Shown in pieces: positions 7,086 through 14,693 of a stretch of DNA of 64,000 nt (the stretch's first letter is position 1; every line of letters begins with the position of its first letter). Made by a program: the position numbers and the translations under genes. Location: assembly GCF_042679605.1 (NCBI RefSeq), contig NZ_JBHTMU010000004.1:86148-150147 (forward strand), read 5' to 3'. Source of the stretch: Litorisediminicola beolgyonensis. GTDB taxonomy: Bacteria; Pseudomonadota; Alphaproteobacteria; Rhodobacterales; Rhodobacteraceae. The notes below the pieces were generated by a model that saw only the letters and a list, made by a program, of their open reading frames with translations, was not told the DNA's origin and searched no databases.

Positions 7086-9011
7086 ATGCAGTTCTATCTG
7101 GAAGGGTTTCGCGGCGGCGATCCGGACATCAAGCCGGCGGCGCCCTGCCGTCGCAATCGCGGCCAGCACGCCCCCTTGCCCGACCGCGTCGACGTGCTGA
7201 TCGCCGGATGCGGACCGGCGGGGCTCTGCCTTGCCGCGCAGCTCTCGCAGTTCCCCGAGATCGACACGATGATCGTCGAGCCCAAGCCCGGCCCTATCGA
7301 GAAAGGCCAGGCGGACGGCATCAACACCCGCACCATGGAGATGTTCCAGGCCTTCGGCTTCGCCGAGACCGTCAAGCGCGAAAGCTACTGGGTCAACCAG
7401 ACAGCCTTCTGGTCGCCCGATCCCGACGCGCCCGACCGCATCCGCCGCATCGGCCGCGTTCAGGACGTGCCGGATGACAGCTCGGAGATGCCCCACACCC
7501 TGATCAACCAGGCGCGTGTGCACGAGCTTTTCCTGAACGTGATGAATAACTCCCCCTCCCGGCTCGAGCCCGACTATTCCTGGGCGGTGCGCGATCTCGT
7601 CATCGATCCCGAGGCGGTCGATCACCCGATCACCGTCACGCTCGAGAACACCGGCATCAACGCGGGCGAGACCCGGACCGTGCGCGCGAATTATGTCGTC
7701 GGCTGCGACGGCGCCCGCTCGACCGTGCGCAAGGCCATCGGCGGCACCCTTCAGGGCGATGCCGCGCATCAGGCCTGGGGCGTGATGGACATCCTCGCCA
7801 ATACCGATTTCCCCGATGTCCGGCAGAAATGCCTGATCACCTCGTCGACCGAGGGCAATATCCTGATCCTGCCGCGCGAGGGCGGCTATCTCTTCCGGAT
7901 GTATGTCGAGCTCGACAAGCTCAATCCCGAGGAACGCGTCTCGAGCCGCAACCTGACCGCCGATCACATCATCGCGGCCGCCAACCGGATCATGCGGCCC
8001 TACAGCATCGACGTGAAAGAGGTCGTCTGGTGGTCGGTCTACGAGATCGGGCACCGGCTGTCCGACCGCTTCGACGACGTGCCCGAGGGCGTGGATCGGA
8101 ACCCCCGCGTCTTCACCGCGGGCGATGCCTGCCACACCCACAGCCCCAAGGCCGGGCAAGGCATGAACGTGTCGATGCAGGACGCCTTCAACCTCGGCTG
8201 GAAGCTCGCCCATGTGCTGACCGGCCGCGCCGCTCCGGGCCTGTTGCGCAGCTATGCCGCCGAGCGCTGGGTCGAGGCCAAGCGGCTCATCGACACCGAC
8301 CATGCCTGGTCGCGGATCATGTCCGCGCCTCCCGGGCAATCCGAGCTCGACGGGGGCGACATGCCCCGCTTCCAGGCGCAATTCATCGAGAATCTCGAAT
8401 TTACCGGCGGTCTGGCGGTGCAGTATGACCGCTCCGACCTGACCGCCGCGCCGACGCATCAGGCGCTGGCGACCGGCCTGCCCATCGGCCGCCGCTTCCA
8501 TTCCGCGCCGGTGGTGCGGGTCGCGGACGCGATGCAGATGCAGCTCGGTCACGTCGCCGAGGCGGATGCGCGCTGGCGTCTCTACGCCTTCGTCGGGAGG
8601 GACGACAGCACCGCGCCCGGCTCGCAGATCCACGTGCTTGCGGAGTGGCTGGCGCAGGACCCCGCCTCGCCCATCCTCCGCCATACCGGCCCCGACGAAG
8701 ATATCGACGCGGTGATCGACCTGCGGGTGATCTTCCAGCAGAGCTTCGAGGACCTGGCCATCGAGGATCTGCCGCCGCTTCTTTTGCCCGAGAAAGGACC
8801 GCTCGGTCTGCGCGACCACGAAAAGGTCTTCTGCGTCGATCACAAGGGGCGCGGAGACATCTTCGAGATGCGCGGGATCGACCGGGCGCAGGGCTGTCTC
8901 GTCGTGGTCAGGCCGGACCAGTACGTCGCGCATGTCCTGCCCCTCGACGGCACCGAAGAGCTGTCGGCGTTCTTCTCCAAAGTCCTGCTGCCGAAAGCGC
9001 GGCAAGCCTGA
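7086..9011 (+). CDS. mobA: 3-hydroxybenzoate 4-monooxygenase (MobA-like FAD hydroxylase)
   Basis: 641 residues, the same length as the Comamonas MobA enzyme, and recognisably similar from the first residues (MQFYLEGFRGGDP) to the end (VVRPDQYVAHVLPL). The GxGxxG FAD motif is VDVLIAGCGPAGLCLA (about 35-50); the second FAD motif is RVFTAGDACHTHSPKAGQGM (about 337-356). The C-terminal third is the thioredoxin-like domain of the phenol hydroxylase group. MobA converts 3-hydroxybenzoate to protocatechuate with NADPH and O2. No ring-cleavage genes are in the window. A related phenolic substrate is possible. GGGAGGACAGGCG precedes the ATG. Confidence 0.88.
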   Translation: MQFYLEGFRGGDPDIKPAAPCRRNRGQHAPLPDRVDVLIAGCGPAGLCLAAQLSQFPEIDTMIVEPKPGPIEKGQADGINTRTMEMFQAFGFAETVKRESYWVNQTAFWSPDPDAPDRIRRIGRVQDVPDDSSEMPHTLINQARVHELFLNVMNNSPSRLEPDYSWAVRDLVIDPEAVDHPITVTLENTGINAGETRTVRANYVVGCDGARSTVRKAIGGTLQGDAAHQAWGVMDILANTDFPDVRQKCLITSSTEGNILILPREGGYLFRMYVELDKLNPEERVSSRNLTADHIIAAANRIMRPYSIDVKEVVWWSVYEIGHRLSDRFDDVPEGVDRNPRVFTAGDACHTHSPKAGQGMNVSMQDAFNLGWKLAHVLTGRAAPGLLRSYAAERWVEAKRLIDTDHAWSRIMSAPPGQSELDGGDMPRFQAQFIENLEFTGGLAVQYDRSDLTAAPTHQALATGLPIGRRFHSAPVVRVADAMQMQLGHVAEADARWRLYAFVGRDDSTAPGSQIHVLAEWLAQDPASPILRHTGPDEDIDAVIDLRVIFQQSFEDLAIEDLPPLLLPEKGPLGLRDHEKVFCVDHKGRGDIFEMRGIDRAQGCLVVVRPDQYVAHVLPLDGTEELSAFFSKVLLPKARQA

Positions 9012-9129
9012 CGCGGAGCTGACCGCAACGACGCCGCGACCGACCCCGGCCTTTGGTCTCTATTTGTCCTCCCCCGGCTCGCCCACTAAGGTCGCGGACG
9101 CACCGCTCATCAGCCCCGAGGCTTTGCCC

Positions 9130-9858
9130 ATGTCCCACGGATTGTCCGTCGATCAGGTCTCGTTCCGCTACGGCGCGAAACAGGCACTCGACGGCGTGAG
9201 CTTCGACGTGGCGCCGGGCCGCTTCGCCGCGCTCCTGGGGCCGAACGGCGCGGGCAAGTCGACGCTTTTCGGCCTGCTCACGCGGCTTTTCACCACGCCG
9301 GACGGCACGATCCGGGTGGCGGGATGCGACATCGCCTCCGAGCCGCGCCGCGCGCTTGGGCAGATGGGCGTGGTGTTCCAGTCGCCGACCCTCGATCTCG
9401 ACCTGACCATCCGGCAGAACCTCGCCTATTTCGCCGCGCTTCAGGGGCTCTCCGGGCGCGATGCCGCGCGCCGGATCGACGCCGCGCTCGACCGGCTCGA
9501 CATCGCCGAACGCGCCGGTGAGAAAGCGCGCAATCTCAATGGCGGCCACCGGCGGCGGACCGAGATCGCCCGCGCGCTCATCCATGAGCCAAAGGTTCTG
9601 CTGCTCGACGAGGCGACCGTCGGGCTCGACGCCGCGGCGCGCCAGTCGATCACCGATCACGTCCACCGCCTCTGTGCCGAGGACGGGCTGACCGTGCTCT
9701 GGGCCACGCATCTGACCGACGAGGTACAGGACAGCGACCGGCTGGTGGTTCTGCACCAGGGCCGCATCCTCGCAGATGGCGAGACCGCGGCGCTGCGAGG
9801 GCCGGACAGCCTCAAGGACTACTTCCTGCGCGTCACCGGCCTGCCGGAGGCCGCATGA
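9130..9858 (+). CDS. ABC transporter ATP-binding protein, possibly of the PQQ-alcohol-dehydrogenase-associated type
   Basis: 242 residues. Walker A is GPNGAGKST (about 38-46), Walker B is VLLLDEATVGLD, and the signature loop reads LNGGHRRRTEIARAL instead of LSGGQ. The LNGGH variant is what I remember for the ATPase associated with PQQ-dependent alcohol oxidation gene sets; that assignment is from memory and moderate. The ATG at 9130 is the first sensible start; the frame is open further upstream into the end of mobA. Its stop overlaps the permease start (ATGA). Confidence 0.85.
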   Translation: MSHGLSVDQVSFRYGAKQALDGVSFDVAPGRFAALLGPNGAGKSTLFGLLTRLFTTPDGTIRVAGCDIASEPRRALGQMGVVFQSPTLDLDLTIRQNLAYFAALQGLSGRDAARRIDAALDRLDIAERAGEKARNLNGGHRRRTEIARALIHEPKVLLLDEATVGLDAAARQSITDHVHRLCAEDGLTVLWATHLTDEVQDSDRLVVLHQGRILADGETAALRGPDSLKDYFLRVTGLPEAA

Positions 9859-10646
9859 GACATCTTCTGATCGCGCTCCGCGCCATCGTCGCCCGCGAGG
9901 CCCTGCGCTTCATCCACCAGCGCGAACGCTTCCTTGCGGCGCTGGTCCGCCCGCTGGTCTGGCTGATCGTCTTCGCCGCGGGCTTCCGCGCCGCGCTGGG
10001 GCTGTCGATCATCCCGCCCTACGCGACCTACATCACCTACGAGACCTATATCGTGCCGGGCCTCTGCGGCATGATTCTGCTCTTCAACGGGATGCAGAGC
10101 TCGCTGAGCCTCGTCTACGACCGCGAGACCGGGTCGATGCGGCTTCTTTTGACCGCGCCCCTGCCCCGCGGCTGGCTTCTCTTCTGCAAGCTCCTGGGCT
10201 CGACCCTGATCGGGACGCTGCAGGTCTATACCTTCCTCGCGATCACCTGGGCCTACGGGATCGAGATGACGCCCTGGGGCTATCTGGCCGTCTTCCCGGC
10301 GCTGGTGGTCTCGGGGCTGATGCTGGGCGCGTTGGGGCTGGCGCTGTCGTCCTTCATCAAGCAGCTGGAGAACTTCGCGGGCGTGATGAACTTCGTGATC
10401 TTCCCGATGTTCTTCCTGTCGACCGCGCTCTACCCGCTCTGGAAGATGGCCGAGAGCTCGTCGCTCCTGCGCGACATCTGCGCGGCCAACCCCTTCACCC
10501 ACGCGGTCGAGCTGATCCGCTTCGCGCTCTATCTGCAATGGAACGGCTGGGCGCTTCTCTGGACCGTGCTTGCGGGCGCGGTGTTCATGGCGCTGGCGCT
10601 CTGGGGCTACGACCCGGCACGTGGACTCGTACGCCGGAAGGGCTGA
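9855..10646 (+). CDS. ABC-2 type transporter permease
   Basis: 263 residues with about six membrane helices and the ABC-2 domain (YETYIVPGLCGMILLFNGMQ, YDRETGSMRLLLTAPLPRGW, and the PFTHAVELIRFALY motif near the C-terminus). It overlaps the ATPase gene by 4 bp, so the two form one exporter. It resembles PedC-type permeases near PQQ alcohol dehydrogenases, but no such dehydrogenase is in the window, so the substrate is unknown. Confidence 0.88.
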   Translation: MRHLLIALRAIVAREALRFIHQRERFLAALVRPLVWLIVFAAGFRAALGLSIIPPYATYITYETYIVPGLCGMILLFNGMQSSLSLVYDRETGSMRLLLTAPLPRGWLLFCKLLGSTLIGTLQVYTFLAITWAYGIEMTPWGYLAVFPALVVSGLMLGALGLALSSFIKQLENFAGVMNFVIFPMFFLSTALYPLWKMAESSSLLRDICAANPFTHAVELIRFALYLQWNGWALLWTVLAGAVFMALALWGYDPARGLVRRKG

Positions 10647-10659
10647 GGCCACCGGACAC

Positions 10660-10687
10660 GAAAAAGCCCGCCTGGACAGGCGGGCTT
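10660..10687 (-). terminator. Rho-independent terminator of the FKBP gene
   Basis: On the minus strand AAGCCCGCCT-GTCC-AGGCGGGCTT is a 10-bp perfect stem followed by TTT, 33 bp after the FKBP stop codon. It may also stop the convergent ABC permease transcript, though no T-run follows on the plus strand. Confidence 0.85.
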
Positions 10688-10719
10688 CCCGGCCCCGAGG
10701 GGCAGATACGCGTACCCGA

Positions 10720-11154
10720 TCAGGCGGCCTTGATCTCGACCAGCTCGATATCGAAGGTCAGATCCTTTCCCGCGAGCGGGTGGTTGGCGTCGAGCGTCAC
10801 GATCGTGTCGCTCACCTCGGCCACGGTCACCGGCATCACCTGCCCGGCCTGGGTCTGCACCTGCAGCTGCGTGCCGGGCTCAAGCGGGATATCCGCGGGG
10901 ATCTGGTCGCGCGGGACCTCCTGGCGGGCATCCGGGTTCGGCTGGCCATAGGCGTCGTCCGCGGCGATCTCGACCTTCTTGGTGTCGCCGACCGTCATGC
11001 CGGGCAGCGCGCGGTCGAGACCGGGGATGATCTGGCCGGAGCCCACGGTGAACTCGAGGGGCTCGCGACCGGCGCTCGAATCGAAGGTGGAGCCATCGGC
11101 AAGCGTGCCGGTGTAGTGGATGCGAACGGTATCGCCGGATTTGACCTCGGACAT
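10720..11154 (-). CDS. FKBP-type peptidyl-prolyl isomerase (SlyD-like)
   Basis: 144 residues. The FKBP core (VRIHYTGTLADGSTFDSS, EFTVGSGQIIPGLDRALPGM) carries an inserted chaperone flap domain (DDAYGQPNPDARQEVPRDQI to PVTVAEV) and then the closing VTLDANHPLAGKDLTFDIEL, the SlyD architecture. It lacks the C-terminal His/Cys-rich metal tail of E. coli SlyD. There is no signal peptide, so it is cytoplasmic and acts in protein folding. The ATG at 11154 follows a GGAGACATC site. Confidence 0.93.
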   Translation of the reverse strand: MSEVKSGDTVRIHYTGTLADGSTFDSSAGREPLEFTVGSGQIIPGLDRALPGMTVGDTKKVEIAADDAYGQPNPDARQEVPRDQIPADIPLEPGTQLQVQTQAGQVMPVTVAEVSDTIVTLDANHPLAGKDLTFDIELVEIKAA

Positions 11155-11633
11155 GATGTCTCCTTTGCGGGAAATGGGGAAAGGGTTGCGGCATGCGGCA
11201 CCGGGTCGGGTGCGCGAAGAGTCTCTGGCAGCGCTCTGGTCCGTCCGGACCGATCTGGGCGACTGCGTATCGTGCCGCTTTGGGCTTGTCCCAAGGCTAA
11301 GCGCCGCTCGGCCAGAATGCAAACGATCGGCGATCTTCCGCTCACACCATGTCGGAGATCACCTCGGATGGGGCGGCGGTTGACGCTTTGGAGACGGATT
11401 CCCACGTATAGACCAACAACATCACCGCCGCATGTGGCATTCACGCCATGCTTGTGTCGCGCTCACGCGTCTGCGCATTGCATCGCGCCCCTGTGCGGAC
11501 AGAATACGCCGCGACCGCGCGATGGCGGCCCCGCCGGGGCCTGTCGTGCTTGCCCATGCGCGCGACGACTGAAACGACCAGACCCGACCGACGCTGGGAT
11601 GCGCCCCGTCGTTCCGAAAGAAAGGCCGCTGCT
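11155..11633. other. 479-bp intergenic region without a recognised gene
   Basis: Divergent promoter region between the FKBP gene (leftward) and the L,D-transpeptidase gene (rightward). It has small dyads (GGTCCG-TC-CGGACC; GGCCCCG-C-CGGGGCC near 11526-11545) and a TTGACG near 11381, but no well-spaced -10 box that I can defend and no tRNA-like fold. Open frames across it have no recognisable protein. Confidence 0.5.
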
Positions 11634-12188
11634 ATGATCGACCGCCGTACACTTCTTGCTTCGAGCGCCGCCGCGCTGGCGATGCCCGCCGTGGCAAACG
11701 CGTTCACGCTCGACCCCGTTTTCCGCCCGCAGACAGTCTCGATCCGCTCCGACCTGGAGCCGGGCCAGCTTCTGGTGCTGCCGCGCGCGCATTTCCTCTA
11801 TTTCGTCGAGGCTCCGGGCCAGGCGCGCCGCTACGGCGTCGGCACCGGCAAGGCCGGGCTCGAGTTCACCGGCTCCGCCGTGATCGGCGCCAAGAAGGAG
11901 TGGCCGACCTGGCGTCCGACCGACGAGATGATCGAGCGCGAGCCCAAGACCTACGCCAAGTTCAAGGACAACGACTATGTCGAGCCCGGCGGCCCCGGCA
12001 ACCCGCTTGGCGCACGAGCGCTCTACCTCTTCCAGAACGGGCGCGACACGTTCTTCCGCATCCATGGCACGACCCAGCCCGGCTCGATCGGCCGCTCGGT
12101 GTCCAACGGCTGCATCCGGATGATCAACGACCACGTGATCGACCTGTACGAGCGCGTTCCCAAGGGCGCCAAGGTCACCGTTCTCTGA
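11634..12188 (+). CDS. L,D-transpeptidase (YkuD domain), exported
   Basis: 184 residues. An N-terminal signal with a twin-arginine-like start (IDRRTLLASSAAALAMP, cleavage near AVANA) directs it to the periplasm. The YkuD domain runs from about residue 40 to the end; its active site is visible as HGT...SNGCIRM, with the catalytic Cys in SNGC. Such enzymes make 3-3 cross-links in peptidoglycan or attach proteins to it. GAAAGAAAGG lies upstream of the ATG. Confidence 0.93.
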   Translation: MIDRRTLLASSAAALAMPAVANAFTLDPVFRPQTVSIRSDLEPGQLLVLPRAHFLYFVEAPGQARRYGVGTGKAGLEFTGSAVIGAKKEWPTWRPTDEMIEREPKTYAKFKDNDYVEPGGPGNPLGARALYLFQNGRDTFFRIHGTTQPGSIGRSVSNGCIRMINDHVIDLYERVPKGAKVTVL

Positions 12189-12314
12189 GCCGATTTTTCG
12201 CTCAAATGCGGCGGCGGGGCATTGCCATTGCCGCGTCGCCGCCTCATTCTTGCCGCGATTTTCCTATTCATTCCACTTTAACGAGTAGCCTTCAGACTGC
12301 AGGCGGAGAATTTC

Positions 12315-12500
12315 ATGGCCTCATTCGCGATCATCCTCGGCAGTCTCGCCGGCCTCTGCGCCGGGCTTATCGGCTGGTCGCTCATGGGAATGGGACTTGC
12401 GACCTCTTTCGGTCTTTACATCGCCACCAGTCTTGCCATTGGTTCGGTAGGGATCGTCGCTACGATGCGCGCCCCCGAGCCGTCGCCCGCGGCCCTTTGA
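12315..12500 (+). CDS. Small two-helix membrane protein, function unknown
   Basis: 61 residues, nearly all hydrophobic: two predicted membrane segments (ILGSLAGLCAGLIGWSLMGM and SFGLYIATSLAIGSVGIVAT) and a short Pro-rich tail. GGCGGAG sits before the ATG, and a small terminator-like hairpin follows, which supports a real transcript. I do not recognise the family. Confidence 0.6.
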   Translation: MASFAIILGSLAGLCAGLIGWSLMGMGLATSFGLYIATSLAIGSVGIVATMRAPEPSPAAL

Positions 12501-12524
12501 GCGGCAAGTTTACGCTGGACGTTC

Positions 12525-12548
12525 AATCCCCTCACAGGGATTTTTCTT
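12525..12548 (+). terminator. Weak terminator-like hairpin
   Basis: AATCCC-CTCACA-GGGATT followed by TTTCTTG, 25 bp after the small membrane protein gene. The stem is only 6 bp. The rest of 12501-12695 would be the promoter and leader of the cold-shock gene. Confidence 0.4.
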
Positions 12549-12695
12549 GTCGAATCGGGCCCAATTTGGCATAGCCGCAGCCGCGACGTTACCTCTATCG
12601 ACCTGCTCCTCTACCAAGGCTCAGCCCATCGATCTTGCACTGACTGAGCCGACCTGCCGCACTTCCGCGGGCAGTTGACTATAGGAGAAACGACG

Positions 12696-12902
12696 ATGGC
12701 TACTGGCACCGTCAAATGGTTCAACACCACCAAAGGCTACGGCTTCATCGCCCCCGATGGCGGCTCCAAGGATGTGTTCGTGCACATCTCCGCTGTCGAG
12801 CGCTCGGGCCTGACCGGCCTTGCCGACAACCAGAAGGTCACTTTCGACATTCAGCCCGGCCGTGACGGCCGCGAGTCGGCAGTGAACCTCGCCCTGGCCT
12901 GA
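12696..12902 (+). CDS. Cold-shock domain protein (CspA family)
   Basis: 68 residues, a single cold-shock domain. RNP1 is KGYGFIAPD and RNP2 is VFVHISAVE; the start is GTVKWFNTTKGYGF. These proteins bind single-stranded RNA/DNA and act as RNA chaperones. The ATG at 12696 is preceded by AGGAGAAACG; an in-frame ATG at 12675 lies upstream of that ribosome site and is rejected. A strong terminator follows directly, so the gene is probably monocistronic. Confidence 0.97.
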   Translation: MATGTVKWFNTTKGYGFIAPDGGSKDVFVHISAVERSGLTGLADNQKVTFDIQPGRDGRESAVNLALA

Positions 12903-12920
12903 GGCCTCGGATCACGGTTG

Positions 12921-12949
12921 AAAAAGGCGCCCCCCGGGCGCCTTTTTTT
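12921..12949 (+). terminator. Rho-independent terminator of the cold-shock gene
   Basis: A 12-bp perfect stem (AAAAAGGCGCCC / GGGCGCCTTTTT) with a CCC loop and a T7 run, 18 bp after the stop codon. The A-tract on the left side makes it work in both directions, so it may also stop the convergent small exported protein transcript. Confidence 0.95.
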
Positions 12950-13004
12950 GTGTCCGAAGCACGTGGTCAGCACACGGCCCGGACGATATCGACGGACGTC
13001 CGAC

Positions 13005-13226
13005 TTATTCGTCGTCCTTGTCCGCGTTGCCGCTCTTGGTGGTCGCGGCATCAAATCCGGTTTTGGCGTTGTCGCTAATCAGGCCCTTCGGCCCAGTGAC
13101 AAGCGCCTCTGCTCCCCGGTCCGCACGCTTATCGTTCTCGGACGCCATGTTGTGCCCCTTTGCAAAGGCGGGGCCGGCAAGGGCCAGTAGGGCAGCAGCG
13201 ATCAATGCAATCGTCTTGGTCATCAT
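13005..13226 (-). CDS. Small exported hypothetical protein
   Basis: 73 residues starting MMTKTIAL; a signal peptide (IALIAAALLALAGPAFA) leaves a mature peptide of roughly 52 charged residues (KGHNMASENDKRADRG... to NADKDDE). The start at 13226 is spaced 5 bp from AAGGAGG, a near-perfect ribosome site. No domain is recognised; probably periplasmic. Confidence 0.7.
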   Translation of the reverse strand: MMTKTIALIAAALLALAGPAFAKGHNMASENDKRADRGAEALVTGPKGLISDNAKTGFDAATTKSGNADKDDE

Positions 13227-13315
13227 TTTCTCCTCCTTGAGTGGGAGAAGCCACGACACCCCTCGGGCGGAAGTTTCAGACCGGAAAGATCACCCTTTCG
13301 TGAACCCGGTTCGGA

Positions 13316-13981
13316 TCACCGCGCCCGCGCCGCGAGCTCCGCCACCCAGGGGCCGATATCGGCCACGACCCGCGACACGCCTTCGGCCGAGGGATGGATG
13401 CCATCGGGCTGCATCAGGTCGCCCTGCCCCGCCAGGGGCACGCCGTCTTCGCGGAGCGCCATGAAGAAATCCGGGTAGAGCAGCGTGCCGTAATCCTGGC
13501 TCAGCTCGACATACATCCCGTCGAACGCCGCCTCGTAGTCCGAGCCGTAATTGCCCGGCGCGTCGATCCCGACCAGAAGCGCGGGCAGCCCGCGCTCCGC
13601 GACCTCGGCGAGGATCGCATCGAGATTGTCCTTCGCGGTTTCCGGAGCGATGCCGCGCAAGAGGTCGTTGCCGCCGAGCGACACGATCACCGCGTCGGTC
13701 TCATCGTTCAGGGACCAGGCGACCCGCGCGCGGCCGCCCGCCGTGGTGTCGCCCGAGACCCCGGCATTGACCAGCGTCGCGTCGACGCCGTTGGCGCTCA
13801 GCCAGTCCTGCAGCTGGGGGACGAAGCCCTCGCCCTGCGGCAGCCCGTATCCTTGCGTCAGCGAATCGCCCAGCGCCACGATCTCCAGCGTGTCCGCGGC
13901 AGCGGCGCTGCAGAGCAGCAACATCGCCGCACCCGCCTTGCTCGCGCGCAGAGCGACCCCATATCCAACTGAATTCGACAT
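13316..13981 (-). CDS. tesA: Arylesterase / lysophospholipase (TesA-like SGNH hydrolase)
   Basis: 221 residues with an N-terminal signal (about 27 residues, ending SAAAA-DT). All SGNH blocks are visible: block I GDSLTQGYG with the catalytic Ser, Gly in GVSGDTTAGG, Asn in GGNDLLRG and the Asp/His pair DGIHPSAEG. TesA hydrolyses acyl-thioesters and lysophospholipids in the periplasm. Its start is only 16 bp from the divergent ybbA start, the usual tesA/ybbA/ybbP neighbourhood of proteobacteria. Confidence 0.93.
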   Translation of the reverse strand: MSNSVGYGVALRASKAGAAMLLLCSAAAADTLEIVALGDSLTQGYGLPQGEGFVPQLQDWLSANGVDATLVNAGVSGDTTAGGRARVAWSLNDETDAVIVSLGGNDLLRGIAPETAKDNLDAILAEVAERGLPALLVGIDAPGNYGSDYEAAFDGMYVELSQDYGTLLYPDFFMALREDGVPLAGQGDLMQPDGIHPSAEGVSRVVADIGPWVAELAARAR

Positions 13982-13997
13982 TTCAGAAGGCACCCTC

Positions 13998-14693
13998 ATG
14001 TCCGATTCCGTCCTACGACTCAAAGATGTGACCTTGAGCCTCGAGGGCAATGCCGGTCCGGTGGAAATCCTGCATGGGATCGATCTCGAGGTCACCCAGG
14101 GCGAGACGATCGGACTCGTCGGGCCGTCCGGGTCGGGCAAGTCGTCGCTTCTGATGGTCATGGGCGGTCTCGAACGCGCCACTGGCGGCGAGGTGCGCGC
14201 GCTCGGCCACGATCTGACCGCGATGGACGAGGACGCGCTGGCGCGCTTCCGGCGCGGGCATATGGGGGTCGTGTTCCAGTCCTTCCACCTGATCCCGACC
14301 ATGACGGCGCTCGAAAACGTGGCCACGCCCCTGGAACTGGCGGGCCACGCCGACGCCTTCGACCGCGCCCGCGCCGAGCTCGAGGCGGTGGGTCTGGGCA
14401 AACGTGCCGATCACTACCCCGCGCAGCTCTCGGGCGGCGAACAGCAGCGCGTCGCGCTCGCGCGCGCCTCCGCGCCGCGCCCGGAGATCCTGCTGGCCGA
14501 CGAGCCGACGGGCAATCTCGATGGGACCACCGGGCAGGCGATCATGGACCTCCTCTTCGACCTGCGCGACCGCCACAAGGCGACGCTCGTGCTCGTCACC
14601 CATTCCCGCGCGCTCGCCGATCTCTGCGACCGCGTCGTGCGCCTGACCGACGGGCGCGTGGCCGACACCCAGATCAAGGCCGCCGCGGAATGA
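13998..14693 (+). CDS. ABC transporter ATP-binding protein (YbbA-like, LolD family)
   Basis: 231 residues. Walker A GPSGSGKSS, Q-loop VVFQSFHLIPTMTALENV, signature LSGGEQQRVALARA, Walker B ILLADEPTGNLD: the canonical MacB/LolD-type ATPase. Its stop overlaps the start of the large permease gene (ATGA), so both are translated together. Start ATG 13998; the frame continues upstream antisense to tesA but without family sequence. Confidence 0.93.
   Translation: MSDSVLRLKDVTLSLEGNAGPVEILHGIDLEVTQGETIGLVGPSGSGKSSLLMVMGGLERATGGEVRALGHDLTAMDEDALARFRRGHMGVVFQSFHLIPTMTALENVATPLELAGHADAFDRARAELEAVGLGKRADHYPAQLSGGEQQRVALARASAPRPEILLADEPTGNLDGTTGQAIMDLLFDLRDRHKATLVLVTHSRALADLCDRVVRLTDGRVADTQIKAAAE

Noticed and set aside
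11155..11633. tRNA or small RNA gene in the 479-bp gap
   Set aside because: No cloverleaf or T-loop sequence and no terminator; only short dyads.
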